From Myxococcales bacterium (GTDB taxonomy: Bacteria > Myxococcota_A > UBA9042 > GCA-2863065), in contig JADMJS010000362.1 of the NCBI GenBank assembly GCA_018780435.1, positions 1-32,822 of the forward strand: a stretch of DNA of 32,822 nt, written 5' to 3'. The notes under the pieces were generated by a model that did no database searches, was not told the origin of the DNA, and saw nothing but the letters and a program-made list of their open reading frames with translations. Shown in pieces: positions 15,660-24,327 of the stretch. Within the stretch, counting starts at the first letter, position 1; each line of letters begins with the position of its first letter. The translations under genes were made by a program, and so were the position numbers.

Positions 15660-16396
15660 GCCTGGAGCCCGGAAGCGCCCTCTGGGCCGCCGCCCTGTCC
15701 GACGTCGCCATTGGCCTCATCGCGGTCGCTTGTTTCGCGCCGTCGCTCGCGTGGCTCGGTTACTTCTACTTCAAGGACGACTACCCGCGGGCGCCGCTCT
15801 CCAAGCTGCTCCTCGTGTTTGGCGGCGGCCTCCTTGCGGGGCCGCTATCGCTAGCGCTCTATGAAGGGATCGCGCAGGTCACGTTCTATCGCGGCCTCGC
15901 GGCACTCGAGTACGTTCCGGACATTCACAAGCTCCTCTACGCGATCTTCGCGGTCGGCCTCATCGAGGAGGTCTCGAAGCTCCTCGTCTGCGCGTGGTTC
16001 TTGCGGCGCCGAGAGCTGGAGACCCGGCGGCCTATCGACGGCATCGTCTACGGGTCCGCCGTCGCGCTCGGGTTCGCGACCATCGAGAACTGGTACACCA
16101 TGTTGAGGACGGGCGATCCCGAATGGTCTCGGGTCGTTACCTTGCCCTTCATGCACGTCCTCTTCTCTGCACTCTGGGGCGTCGCGATCGGACATTCCCT
16201 CTCGGCGCGTTCGACACGTGGTCTCGTCAGCCTCGGGCTCGTCCTGGCCACCGTCTTTCACGGGCTCTACGACTACATCCTACTGTCGGGCGTGGCCAAT
16301 GACGCGATGGTGATCTTGCTCGTGTTGTTCTTGTGGGTCTGGATGGCGAGCGCCACGCGAGAGGCCGCCGTCCTCGCAGCGCGTGCCCCCGAGTGA
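15656..16396 (+). CDS. PrsW-family intramembrane metalloprotease
   Basis: This 246-residue polytopic membrane protein is read from GTG 15656, which overlaps the previous stop. Seven or so hydrophobic helices are visible. The family's conserved residues are present in the right order: GLIEEVSKLL with Glu104-Glu105, GFATIEN with Glu144-Asn145, FMHVLFSALWG with His167, and FHGLYD with His202 and Asp206. PrsW in Bacillus cuts the anti-sigma factor RsiW within the envelope-stress cascade; PrsW-like proteins elsewhere are related to the CPBP/Abi superfamily and their substrates are mostly unknown. No sigma or anti-sigma gene lies next to it, so its target is unclear. It converges with the Cys-rich lipoprotein gene, 22 bases away. 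Confidence 0.85.
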   Translation: MSLEPGSALWAAALSDVAIGLIAVACFAPSLAWLGYFYFKDDYPRAPLSKLLLVFGGGLLAGPLSLALYEGIAQVTFYRGLAALEYVPDIHKLLYAIFAVGLIEEVSKLLVCAWFLRRRELETRRPIDGIVYGSAVALGFATIENWYTMLRTGDPEWSRVVTLPFMHVLFSALWGVAIGHSLSARSTRGLVSLGLVLATVFHGLYDYILLSGVANDAMVILLVLFLWVWMASATREAAVLAARAPE

Positions 16397-16418
16397 CCTG
16401 GGCCCGTTCGCGGTACGG

Positions 16419-19001
16419 CTACTCGATGCACTGCTCCGCAATCGCGCACTCGTAGACCGCCATCAGTGACTCACTGACGATCTGTCCGTCCGCCGAAACG
16501 AGGCACGACGACTTGGCGCACGCGGCGTCGCCATTGCACTTGGCGAAACACTGAAGTCCCAGCACACAGGGGAGCTCGGCGATGCACACGCTCACGGCGC
16601 TCGCGCACTGCTGATACACGCAGGTGGCCGGGTCAACGGGGGCGCTGCAGTCGTCCGGGCAGGTCGCGGCCGACTCGCCGCCTTCACACACGTCGTCGCC
16701 GCAGACCGGGCCGGGCTCCACGGTCTCGTAACAGCCGGAGTTCACACCACATTGGAGGATGTTGGCCAGCGCCGGCTTGGCGTTGCTCGACGCTTTCTCG
16801 ACGCACGCCTTCGCGCAATCGAGGTCTGCGTCGCACGACTCGAAGCAGGACAGGCCCAACGCGCAGCTTTGGAACGCGCCACAGTTGCCGAACGAACACG
16901 CGTCGTCGAGGCACTGGAAGCCTGAGCCACCGCCGCAATCGCTCGGGCAACCGCTCTGGGCCTCGTCGTCCGTGCAGATCCCGTCGCCGCAGAAGGACTC
17001 GGTACACAGCGCCTTGAAGTCCTGGCAGCAGTCTTGGAACTGAATGCAATCCAAGGAGCACTGGCAGAGCAGGTTGGGGTCGAATTCGTCGCCGCACTTC
17101 CCCTCGCAGCTCGCCGTCTGACCGCAGTCCAGAGGGCAGTTCGCCGAGGTCTCGGGCGGCTCACAGACGTTGTCGCCACACGCCGTCTGCGCGCAATCTT
17201 TCGGGCAGTTCGTGGCGTTCTCGAAGGGGGACGAGCAGAAGCCGTCGCCGCAACCGGGCGGGATGGCGCAGTCGATGAAGCAGTTCTGGGCCGTCTCGAA
17301 GGGCGGGGTACAGATGCCGTCGCCGCACTTCGCTTGCCCGCAATCGATCGAGCAGGTGAAGGCGTTCTCGGTCATCGGGTCACACTTCCCGTCCCCGCAC
17401 CCGGTCTGCGCGCAGTCTTCGGGACAGTTGAAGGGCTCGCCCGTGTTCGGGTCGCAGAACCCGTCGCCACACGCGGGGACGTTCTCGCAATCTTCAGGAC
17501 AGAAGAACTGCTCACCCGCCGCGACGTCACAGAGCCCATCGCCGCAGCCCGGCTCAACGCCACAGTCGTCCGGGCAGGTGAAGACTTCGTCGTCCGTGCA
17601 CTCGCCGTCGCCGCACTCCGGACCGACGTCGATGCAGCTTTCGAGCGCGCAGTTGCCGACGGACGCCAGCAAGGCCTGCGCCTGCGGCGGCGCCGCCGCG
17701 ACGCATCCTTGAACGCAGCTCGACTCCTGGCACTCGCCCATACACTGCAGCGCCTTCAGGCAGTTCGGGAAGTTCTGGCACTGACCGACGTTGCAGCTCG
17801 AGACGATGCACTCGAAGCCGCCCCCGCCGCCACAGTCGTCGGGGCAGGTGAACGGCTCGGACGAATTCGGCTCACAGATGCCGTCGCCGCAAGACGAGGT
17901 CGAGCACACGGCTTCGAAGTCGTTACAGCAATCGCCGTACTGGGGGCACTCGAAGTCGCACTGGCAGGGTGCGCCGTCCTGGAAGGGAGCGCCGCACTGG
18001 CCTTCGCAGCTCCCGCCGACGTCGAAACAATCATCCGGGCACGTGTCCTGCGACTCACCGGGGTCGCACTGACCGTTGCCGCAGTTGTCGGGCTCGCCGC
18101 CGAAACACCCGGCGTCTTGGCCGCACTCGATGAGGCTCTGGTACGCCTGCGCGCCACCCGGGGAGCCCGACTGCAAGCACTGGAAGTAGCAGGGCTGGCT
18201 ATCGCACCCGTTGACGCAGTCGGCCACCTCAAGGCAACCCGGCGTGGCGTAACAGCTCGTCAGCGTGTCTTCACATTGGACCTTGAGGCACTCGAGGATG
18301 GGATCCTCGCCGCAGTCGGCGGGACACGCCTCGCCGGGCTGGCAGACCCCGTCGCCACAGCCGGGCTGGGGCCCAAAGCACTGGTTCTCGGCTGCGCAGT
18401 TTCGAATCCGGGTAAAGAGGACCACCGTCTCCTGGTCCGTGCCGGCCAGGCATGCCTGCGCGCACGCCTGGTTCGGGCAGCCGGCCACACACTCAAGGGC
18501 CTTCAAGCAACCGGCGTTGTCACCGCACTCACCCACGAAGGCCTCGCAGACCTCGAAGGTGCACTGCAGCCATGGCGGCGCACAGTCGGTCGGGCAGTCG
18601 AGCAGGGCCTCGTTGCAAATCGCGTCCCCGCAGAAGGAGGGGCCGTCGACGCCGTCCTGGCCGTCGAGCCCGTCCTGGCCGTCGAGCCCGTCCGGACCGT
18701 CCCGGCCGTCGACGCCGTCCCGACCGTCGACGCCGTCCCGACCGTCGACGCCATCCCGGCCGTCGACGCCATCCCGGCCGTCGACGCCGTCCACACTGTC
18801 CACCGCGTCCACGCCATCGGGCGCAGTGCTGCCATCTTGTCCGTCGCCCGCTTCAGTCGCGTCGGTCGCGTCGGACGAGTCGCTGCCATCGACGCCGCCC
18901 GACGAATCGACGCCTTCGAGGTTCGGGAGGGTGCCGTCCGTCTCGGAGGAACACGCGACCGAGAAGGCGAGCGTGATGGCCAGTGCCGCAAATCGTTTCA
19001 T
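16419..19001 (-). CDS. Cys-rich repeat lipoprotein with collagen-like tract and two somatomedin B-like domains
   Basis: This 860-residue protein starts at ATG 19001. Its signal ends at SVAC (Cys17). Residues 18-71 are Asp/Ser/Gly-rich; 72-120 is a Gly-X-Asp triplet tract. The remainder is built from three Cys-rich units. Thirteen short repeats follow the pattern CGDGxC...CPxDC. Five larger modules of about 65 residues have ten or so cysteines each (first at roughly 18375-18590, last at 16425-16625). Two 36-residue units (17904-18011 and 17004-17111) have the cysteine spacing of somatomedin B domains: SCEGQC, CQCDFEC, DCCNDFEAVC. It is surely exported and needs extensive disulphide formation. 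It probably acts in adhesion or as a surface layer, but no catalytic motif is seen. It lies downstream of the M15 peptidase gene on the same strand, 208 bases away. Confidence 0.88.
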   Translation of the reverse strand: MKRFAALAITLAFSVACSSETDGTLPNLEGVDSSGGVDGSDSSDATDATEAGDGQDGSTAPDGVDAVDSVDGVDGRDGVDGRDGVDGRDGVDGRDGVDGRDGPDGLDGQDGLDGQDGVDGPSFCGDAICNEALLDCPTDCAPPWLQCTFEVCEAFVGECGDNAGCLKALECVAGCPNQACAQACLAGTDQETVVLFTRIRNCAAENQCFGPQPGCGDGVCQPGEACPADCGEDPILECLKVQCEDTLTSCYATPGCLEVADCVNGCDSQPCYFQCLQSGSPGGAQAYQSLIECGQDAGCFGGEPDNCGNGQCDPGESQDTCPDDCFDVGGSCEGQCGAPFQDGAPCQCDFECPQYGDCCNDFEAVCSTSSCGDGICEPNSSEPFTCPDDCGGGGGFECIVSSCNVGQCQNFPNCLKALQCMGECQESSCVQGCVAAAPPQAQALLASVGNCALESCIDVGPECGDGECTDDEVFTCPDDCGVEPGCGDGLCDVAAGEQFFCPEDCENVPACGDGFCDPNTGEPFNCPEDCAQTGCGDGKCDPMTENAFTCSIDCGQAKCGDGICTPPFETAQNCFIDCAIPPGCGDGFCSSPFENATNCPKDCAQTACGDNVCEPPETSANCPLDCGQTASCEGKCGDEFDPNLLCQCSLDCIQFQDCCQDFKALCTESFCGDGICTDDEAQSGCPSDCGGGSGFQCLDDACSFGNCGAFQSCALGLSCFESCDADLDCAKACVEKASSNAKPALANILQCGVNSGCYETVEPGPVCGDDVCEGGESAATCPDDCSAPVDPATCVYQQCASAVSVCIAELPCVLGLQCFAKCNGDAACAKSSCLVSADGQIVSESLMAVYECAIAEQCIE
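18642..18790 (-). repeat. Tandem 18-bp repeat coding for a collagen-like Gly-X-Asp tract
   Basis: The minus strand encodes about 16 Gly-X-Asp triplets (VDGRDG doubled units, then LDGQDG units) at residues 72-120 of the lipoprotein. At DNA level the period is 18 bases (GTCGACGCCGTCCCGACC and variants on the plus strand). Such a tract can change length by slippage. The every-third-glycine rule fits a collagen-like triple helix, although proline is nearly absent and Asp fills every Y position. Confidence 0.8.
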
Positions 19002-19042
19002 GAGTGCGCGCTCCACGTCGGGAGGAGGTGGCCGTGTGAGGC

Positions 19043-19054
19043 CGGGTCGACCCG
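19043..19054. promoter_or_regulatory. 12-bp palindrome upstream of the Cys-rich lipoprotein gene
   Basis: CGGGTCGACCCG is a perfect palindrome 41 bases upstream of the ATG at 19001, inside the 208-base gap 19002-19209. On the minus strand a GGAG lies about 11 bases before the ATG. The palindrome is a plausible operator or short hairpin; in such GC-rich DNA it could also be chance. Nothing else in this gap is recognisable. Confidence 0.25.
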
Positions 19055-19209
19055 TAGACGCTATCATGGACGCGCGTGGCGTTGAGAACAGAATTCGGCC
19101 AGTGCGTCGTCGTCGCGGGCGTCCGCAGCCGATCTGAGGGGCGCGATGAACGGTTGCACGCGTCCGCGAGGGCTGTCGTGCTGCGGCTCGAGGCGCGCGG
19201 TGGCCCCCG

Positions 19210-20904
19210 TCAACGCCGCTTTCGGCGTCGGGGCTTCGGCTTCTTCGCCTTGTCGTCGTCGCTCATCGCCTTGGGCGCCGCCTTCTCGTCATCGGCGTCT
19301 GTCGAGGCCTTGGCGCCGCGCCGAGTCCCGGCCCGCTTGGGCTTCGGATCCTTGGGCTTCGGATCCTTGGGCTTCGGCGCCGGCTCCGCGGGTGCCGCCT
19401 TCTCGTCCTTCGACGGGGTCGCGGCGTCCTTCTTGGCCGCCGCTCGTTTGGCTTTGGCCTCCTTGTCGGCTTGTTTCTTCGCCTTCTTCTCGTCGGCCTT
19501 ACGTGCCTTCGCCTCTTTCGCGGCCAGCCGTGCGGCCTTCTTGGCCTCGGCACGCGTCAGCTTGGGCGCCTTGGCGTCGGCCTTCGAGGCCGCATCGACC
19601 GCCGTCCCGACGGGGGAGGCCTCCGCGCTCTTCTCAGCCGCTTTCGCCTTGCCGTGTGGCCGCTTCCGCGTGCTCTTCTTCGTGTCCTTCGGCGTCTTCA
19701 CCTCCTCGAAGACGCGTCCTTCCGGCAAGCCTTGTGTCGCGGACGCGGGCAGCAGCACCCGCTCGTCGCGGAGGTGGCGGAACGGCGACTTCGCCGCGCT
19801 TTCGAAGGCGAGTCGCCGCCAGTTGGAGGGGATGCCGCGATCGTCTGCCTCTTGCGCGAGCGACTGGTAGAGCGCGCCCTTCGGCATGCCAGGCCAGCCC
19901 GGGTGCCATTCGAAGTGGAAGATCTCGTTCGGGTCGGAGCGACCGAGCCAGATGAGCCCGAAGCTCTCGGCTTGGGCGCCCAGCCGTAGCCACGCTGCGC
20001 GTTCGGGCCCGCCCCGGAGGAAGGCGGCGGTGGCCGAGCCGAGGTCCTTGCGCCCTTCGATGTTGATGTCGATGGCGAGACCAAACGCGTGCCAACCACC
20101 GCCTTGATACCGCGAGGTGGTGCTGGACTCCGTCTTCCATCGCCCGCGGACCTTGACCTTCCGAGTGGTCGTCTTCGCGACCTTCTTGGCGGCGCGAATG
20201 GTCGAGATGACCCGGAACTCGTCGCCCCGGGCCCGCGCCAGCGTGAGGAGCCGCTCCATCGCGTCCGCAAGATACGGGTGCAGCGTCGAGAGGGCCTCGA
20301 CGCGGAGCCCACGCGTCGTCACGCCCTCGGGCGCGCGCGGTCTGAGCAGATAGCAGCGGCCGATGTCAGGGTCCTCGTAGGGGACCAGCGCGCGCTCGAG
20401 GACCGCGTCGGGCGCGAAGGGGCAGTATCGCCACTGCGCGACGAGCTCGAGTGGGTAAGGGTTTCGCGCGGCGGCGTCGGGCAAGGCCTTGACCGCCACA
20501 ATGCCGTGCGGCCCGACTGTGACGAGGCGCCGATCCTCGCCGCCACACTGCATGAACTTTCGTTCCGGAGTTCGTTTGTGAAGCTGGCACCGGCGTGGGC
20601 GGGCGAAGACGAGGTCGCGACATTGTCCCGGGGAGCACGAGGCGTCCGCCTGAGAGGATGTGGGGAAGGGCTCCGAGGTCGAGCCCAGCTCGCTAGTGGT
20701 CCGCGTGGAGGGGCCGGTCGCGAGCCCCCAGCGTGGCGCGCGGTCCTCCGCGTCGAGGATGCGCCCACGGAGCGAGTCCGCGCCCGCCACCGTCGGCGAG
20801 AGCCCGAGGAGCGCCAGTGCGAACACGAGACGCGCCGGTGACGTCGGGGCGGGCGACTCCACGTGGCGTCCGCGGCGGGTTCTGCGACTAAACTCGACGA
20901 TCAT
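19210..20904 (-). CDS. Exported M15-family (VanY/D,D-carboxypeptidase-like) peptidase with Lys/Ala-rich tail
   Basis: This 564-residue protein starts at ATG 20904, with GGGGAGAGG directly before it. An Arg-rich n-region precedes the signal core RLVFALALLGLSPTVAGA. Residues about 45-190 form a Cys-containing region of unknown fold. The M15 catalytic part follows: GGGWHAFGLAIDIN gives zinc ligands His272 and Asp279 (HxxxxxxD), and IFHFEWHPG gives the third histidine (His330, or His334) with Glu332 nearby. Such enzymes cut D-Ala-D-Ala or cross-link peptides in peptidoglycan, or act as endolysins. From about residue 395 to the end the chain is Lys/Ala/Glu-rich, with five-residue KDPKP repeats and a terminal KPRRRKRR. 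The tail may bind the acidic cell wall or polyanions. It diverges from boxC, with 169 bases between starts. Confidence 0.85.
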   Translation of the reverse strand: MIVEFSRRTRRGRHVESPAPTSPARLVFALALLGLSPTVAGADSLRGRILDAEDRAPRWGLATGPSTRTTSELGSTSEPFPTSSQADASCSPGQCRDLVFARPRRCQLHKRTPERKFMQCGGEDRRLVTVGPHGIVAVKALPDAAARNPYPLELVAQWRYCPFAPDAVLERALVPYEDPDIGRCYLLRPRAPEGVTTRGLRVEALSTLHPYLADAMERLLTLARARGDEFRVISTIRAAKKVAKTTTRKVKVRGRWKTESSTTSRYQGGGWHAFGLAIDINIEGRKDLGSATAAFLRGGPERAAWLRLGAQAESFGLIWLGRSDPNEIFHFEWHPGWPGMPKGALYQSLAQEADDRGIPSNWRRLAFESAAKSPFRHLRDERVLLPASATQGLPEGRVFEEVKTPKDTKKSTRKRPHGKAKAAEKSAEASPVGTAVDAASKADAKAPKLTRAEAKKAARLAAKEAKARKADEKKAKKQADKEAKAKRAAAKKDAATPSKDEKAAPAEPAPKPKDPKPKDPKPKRAGTRRGAKASTDADDEKAAPKAMSDDDKAKKPKPRRRKRR

Positions 20905-20914
20905 CCTCTCCCCT

Positions 20915-20933
20915 GGCGTTCAGGGCGAACGCC
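20915..20933. promoter_or_regulatory. 7-bp inverted repeat between the M15 gene and boxC
   Basis: GGCGTTC-AGGGC-GAACGCC is a perfect inverted repeat with a five-base centre, 10 bases upstream of the M15 gene's ATG and 140 bases upstream of boxC. It could be an operator for either gene or a leader hairpin. It does not resemble the TGCA-type sites known for BoxR/BzdR regulators. Confidence 0.3.
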
Positions 20934-21073
20934 CTTCATGGCGGCTCGATTCCGGGGCGTCAAGCGCGTGTCGACTTTCGGGCCGCCATCCCGGTGTTCG
21001 ATGGGGCACCTGGCTCACGCTCTCACCTCCTCCGGCTTGTCTTCGACGGGGCCCTTAGGTACGGTCTGCCGCC

Positions 21074-22720
21074 ATGGCCGACGTGACCGACTCCACTCCA
21101 CTCCCCGCGTCGTTCGAGACGCATCCGGACCGTTACGTCCACCTTCGACTCGACGTCTCGGGGGCCGTCGCGACGATTCGCCTCGACGTGAAGGAGGATC
21201 AGGGGCTGCGGCCCGGCTACGCGCTCAAGCTCAACAGCTACGACCTCGCCGTCGACATCGAGCTGGCCGATGCGGTGCAACGGCTGCGCTTCGAACATCC
21301 GGAGGTCGGCTGCGTCGTCATCACCAGCGCGACGGACGGGGTCTTCTGCGCCGGCGCCAACATCTTCATGCTCGGTAGCTCGTCGCACGCCTTCAAGGTC
21401 AACTTCTGCAAATACACGAACGAGACCCGGTTCTCGATCGAAGACGCCACCGCGAACAGCGGCCAAGTCTATCTCGCTGCCTTGAACGGCGTCGCGTCGG
21501 GCGGCGGCTACGAGCTTCCGCTCGCGTGTGAGGAGATCTACCTCATCGACGACAAACGTTCGGCCGTGGCGCTCCCCGAAGTCCCGTACCTCGGCGTGCT
21601 CCCCGGCACGGGCGGCATCACGCGGGTCACCGACAAGCGGCGCATCCGGCGCGACCGCTCCGACGTCTTTCTGACCCTCGCCGAGGGGATCAAGGGCAAA
21701 CGCGCCGTGGAATGGGGCCTCGTCGACGGGGTCTTCCCCACGTCGCGCTTCCACGCCGGCATCGCCGAACGCGCCGCGACGCTTGCCGCGGGCGGTCACC
21801 CCGAGCGGAAGGGCATTCCGCTCGGCCCGCTCCCGGTCGAGGTGACTCCCGACCGGTTGCACTACCCCTACGTCGACGTGACCTTCGATCCCGCCGCGCG
21901 CGTCGCGACGCTCACCGTTACCGTCCCGGGCGACGCGGCCGACGTCCCAGGAGACCCGAGCGCGCTCGGCGACCGATTCTTTCCCCTCGCGTGTTTCCGC
22001 CAGCTCGAAGACGCGCTGCTTCGGCTCCGCTTCCACTTCCCGGAGATCGGGCTCGTCATGGTGGAGACCCGGGGCAACAAGGCGGCCGCCGCGGCCATCG
22101 ACGCGCTCCTCACGTCGCGCCAAGATCACTGGTTCGTCCGCGAGACCACTTATTTCATCAAGCGGACCCTGAAGCGTTACGACGTGACCTCGAAGTCCTT
22201 CTTCGCCGTCGTCCGGCCCGAGTCGTGTTTCGTTGGCACCTTCGCCGAGCTGCTCCTCGGCGCCGATCGCGGCTACATGCAGGACATCGACGGCGCGTCG
22301 GTGACGCTGACCGCGATGAACGACGGGTTCTACCCCATGGGCAACGGGCTCACCCGGACTGCCTCGCGCTTCCTGAACGACGCCGAGCACGCGCGCAAGG
22401 TCGCCGCGACCCGGACCCCCTTCGGTCCTTCGGACGCGTCGGACGCCGGACTCGTGACCTTCGCCTTCGACGAGCTCGACTGGGACGACGAGCTCCGCCT
22501 CGCCATGGAAGAGCGGGCTAGCCTCTCGCCGGACGCGCTCAGCGGCATGGAGCACAACGTCCGCGCGGCCGGGCCGGAGACCATGGAGAGCAAGGTGTTC
22601 GGGCGGCTCTCGGCATGGCAGAACTGGATCTTCCAGCGGCCGAACGCCGTAGGTGACCGCGGGGCGCTCACGCTCTATGGTCAGCCGTTACAGCCGCAGT
22701 TCGACTATCGACGCTGCTAG
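21074..22720 (+). CDS. boxC: Benzoyl-CoA-dihydrodiol lyase BoxC (2,3-epoxybenzoyl-CoA dihydrolase)
   Basis: This 548-residue protein matches BoxC in length and pattern. It belongs to the crotonase superfamily but is about twice the size of a normal enoyl-CoA hydratase. The N-terminal half has the crotonase elements GVFCAGANIFML and NGVASGGGYELPLACEEIYL that form the oxyanion hole. The C-terminal half carries a second, less conserved repeat. BoxC opens the non-aromatic ring of 2,3-epoxybenzoyl-CoA using two waters, giving 3,4-dehydroadipyl-CoA semialdehyde and formate. It acts in the cytoplasm as a dimer. It is the first of three box genes in line; boxB starts 107 bases after its stop. The 169-base region upstream is likely to hold the promoter. 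Confidence 0.95.
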   Translation: MADVTDSTPLPASFETHPDRYVHLRLDVSGAVATIRLDVKEDQGLRPGYALKLNSYDLAVDIELADAVQRLRFEHPEVGCVVITSATDGVFCAGANIFMLGSSSHAFKVNFCKYTNETRFSIEDATANSGQVYLAALNGVASGGGYELPLACEEIYLIDDKRSAVALPEVPYLGVLPGTGGITRVTDKRRIRRDRSDVFLTLAEGIKGKRAVEWGLVDGVFPTSRFHAGIAERAATLAAGGHPERKGIPLGPLPVEVTPDRLHYPYVDVTFDPAARVATLTVTVPGDAADVPGDPSALGDRFFPLACFRQLEDALLRLRFHFPEIGLVMVETRGNKAAAAAIDALLTSRQDHWFVRETTYFIKRTLKRYDVTSKSFFAVVRPESCFVGTFAELLLGADRGYMQDIDGASVTLTAMNDGFYPMGNGLTRTASRFLNDAEHARKVAATRTPFGPSDASDAGLVTFAFDELDWDDELRLAMEERASLSPDALSGMEHNVRAAGPETMESKVFGRLSAWQNWIFQRPNAVGDRGALTLYGQPLQPQFDYRRC

Positions 22721-22763
22721 GGGCGCCTCGTCGGACGGTGTTCACGGTGACCGACGTCGCCCC

Positions 22764-22792
22764 CCACTCGCCCGCGGGCCCGGCGCGAGTGG
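22764..22792 (+). repeat. Potential mRNA hairpin between boxC and boxB
   Basis: CCACTCGC (22764-22771) pairs perfectly with GCGAGTGG (22785-22792) around a 13-base GC-rich loop. It is about 35 bases before the boxB start. There is no T-run after it, so it is not a standard terminator. It may stabilise or tune the boxC/boxB transcript. Confidence 0.4.
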
Positions 22793-22827
22793 AATCAGAG
22801 CGCGCATGAGCCCAGGGAGAGCACGCC

Positions 22828-24255
<1,428 letters not shown>

Positions 24256-24327
24256 AAACAAGTAGACGGGTGGGGCAACCCGCCCTCGACACGAGCGGCG
24301 CCTGAGCCGCATCGCGGGAAGACAGCC

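Noticed and set aside
18642..18790. Regularly spaced repeats suggesting a CRISPR array
   Set aside because: The period is 18 bases without unique spacers, and the sequence is in frame in a coding region with Gly every third residue.
17034..19085. 683-codon open frame on the plus strand opposite the Cys-rich lipoprotein gene
   Set aside because: It is a mirror of the repeats: the antisense of the collagen-like and CGDG tracts gives VDAVPTVDAV-type text. No signal, no family features.
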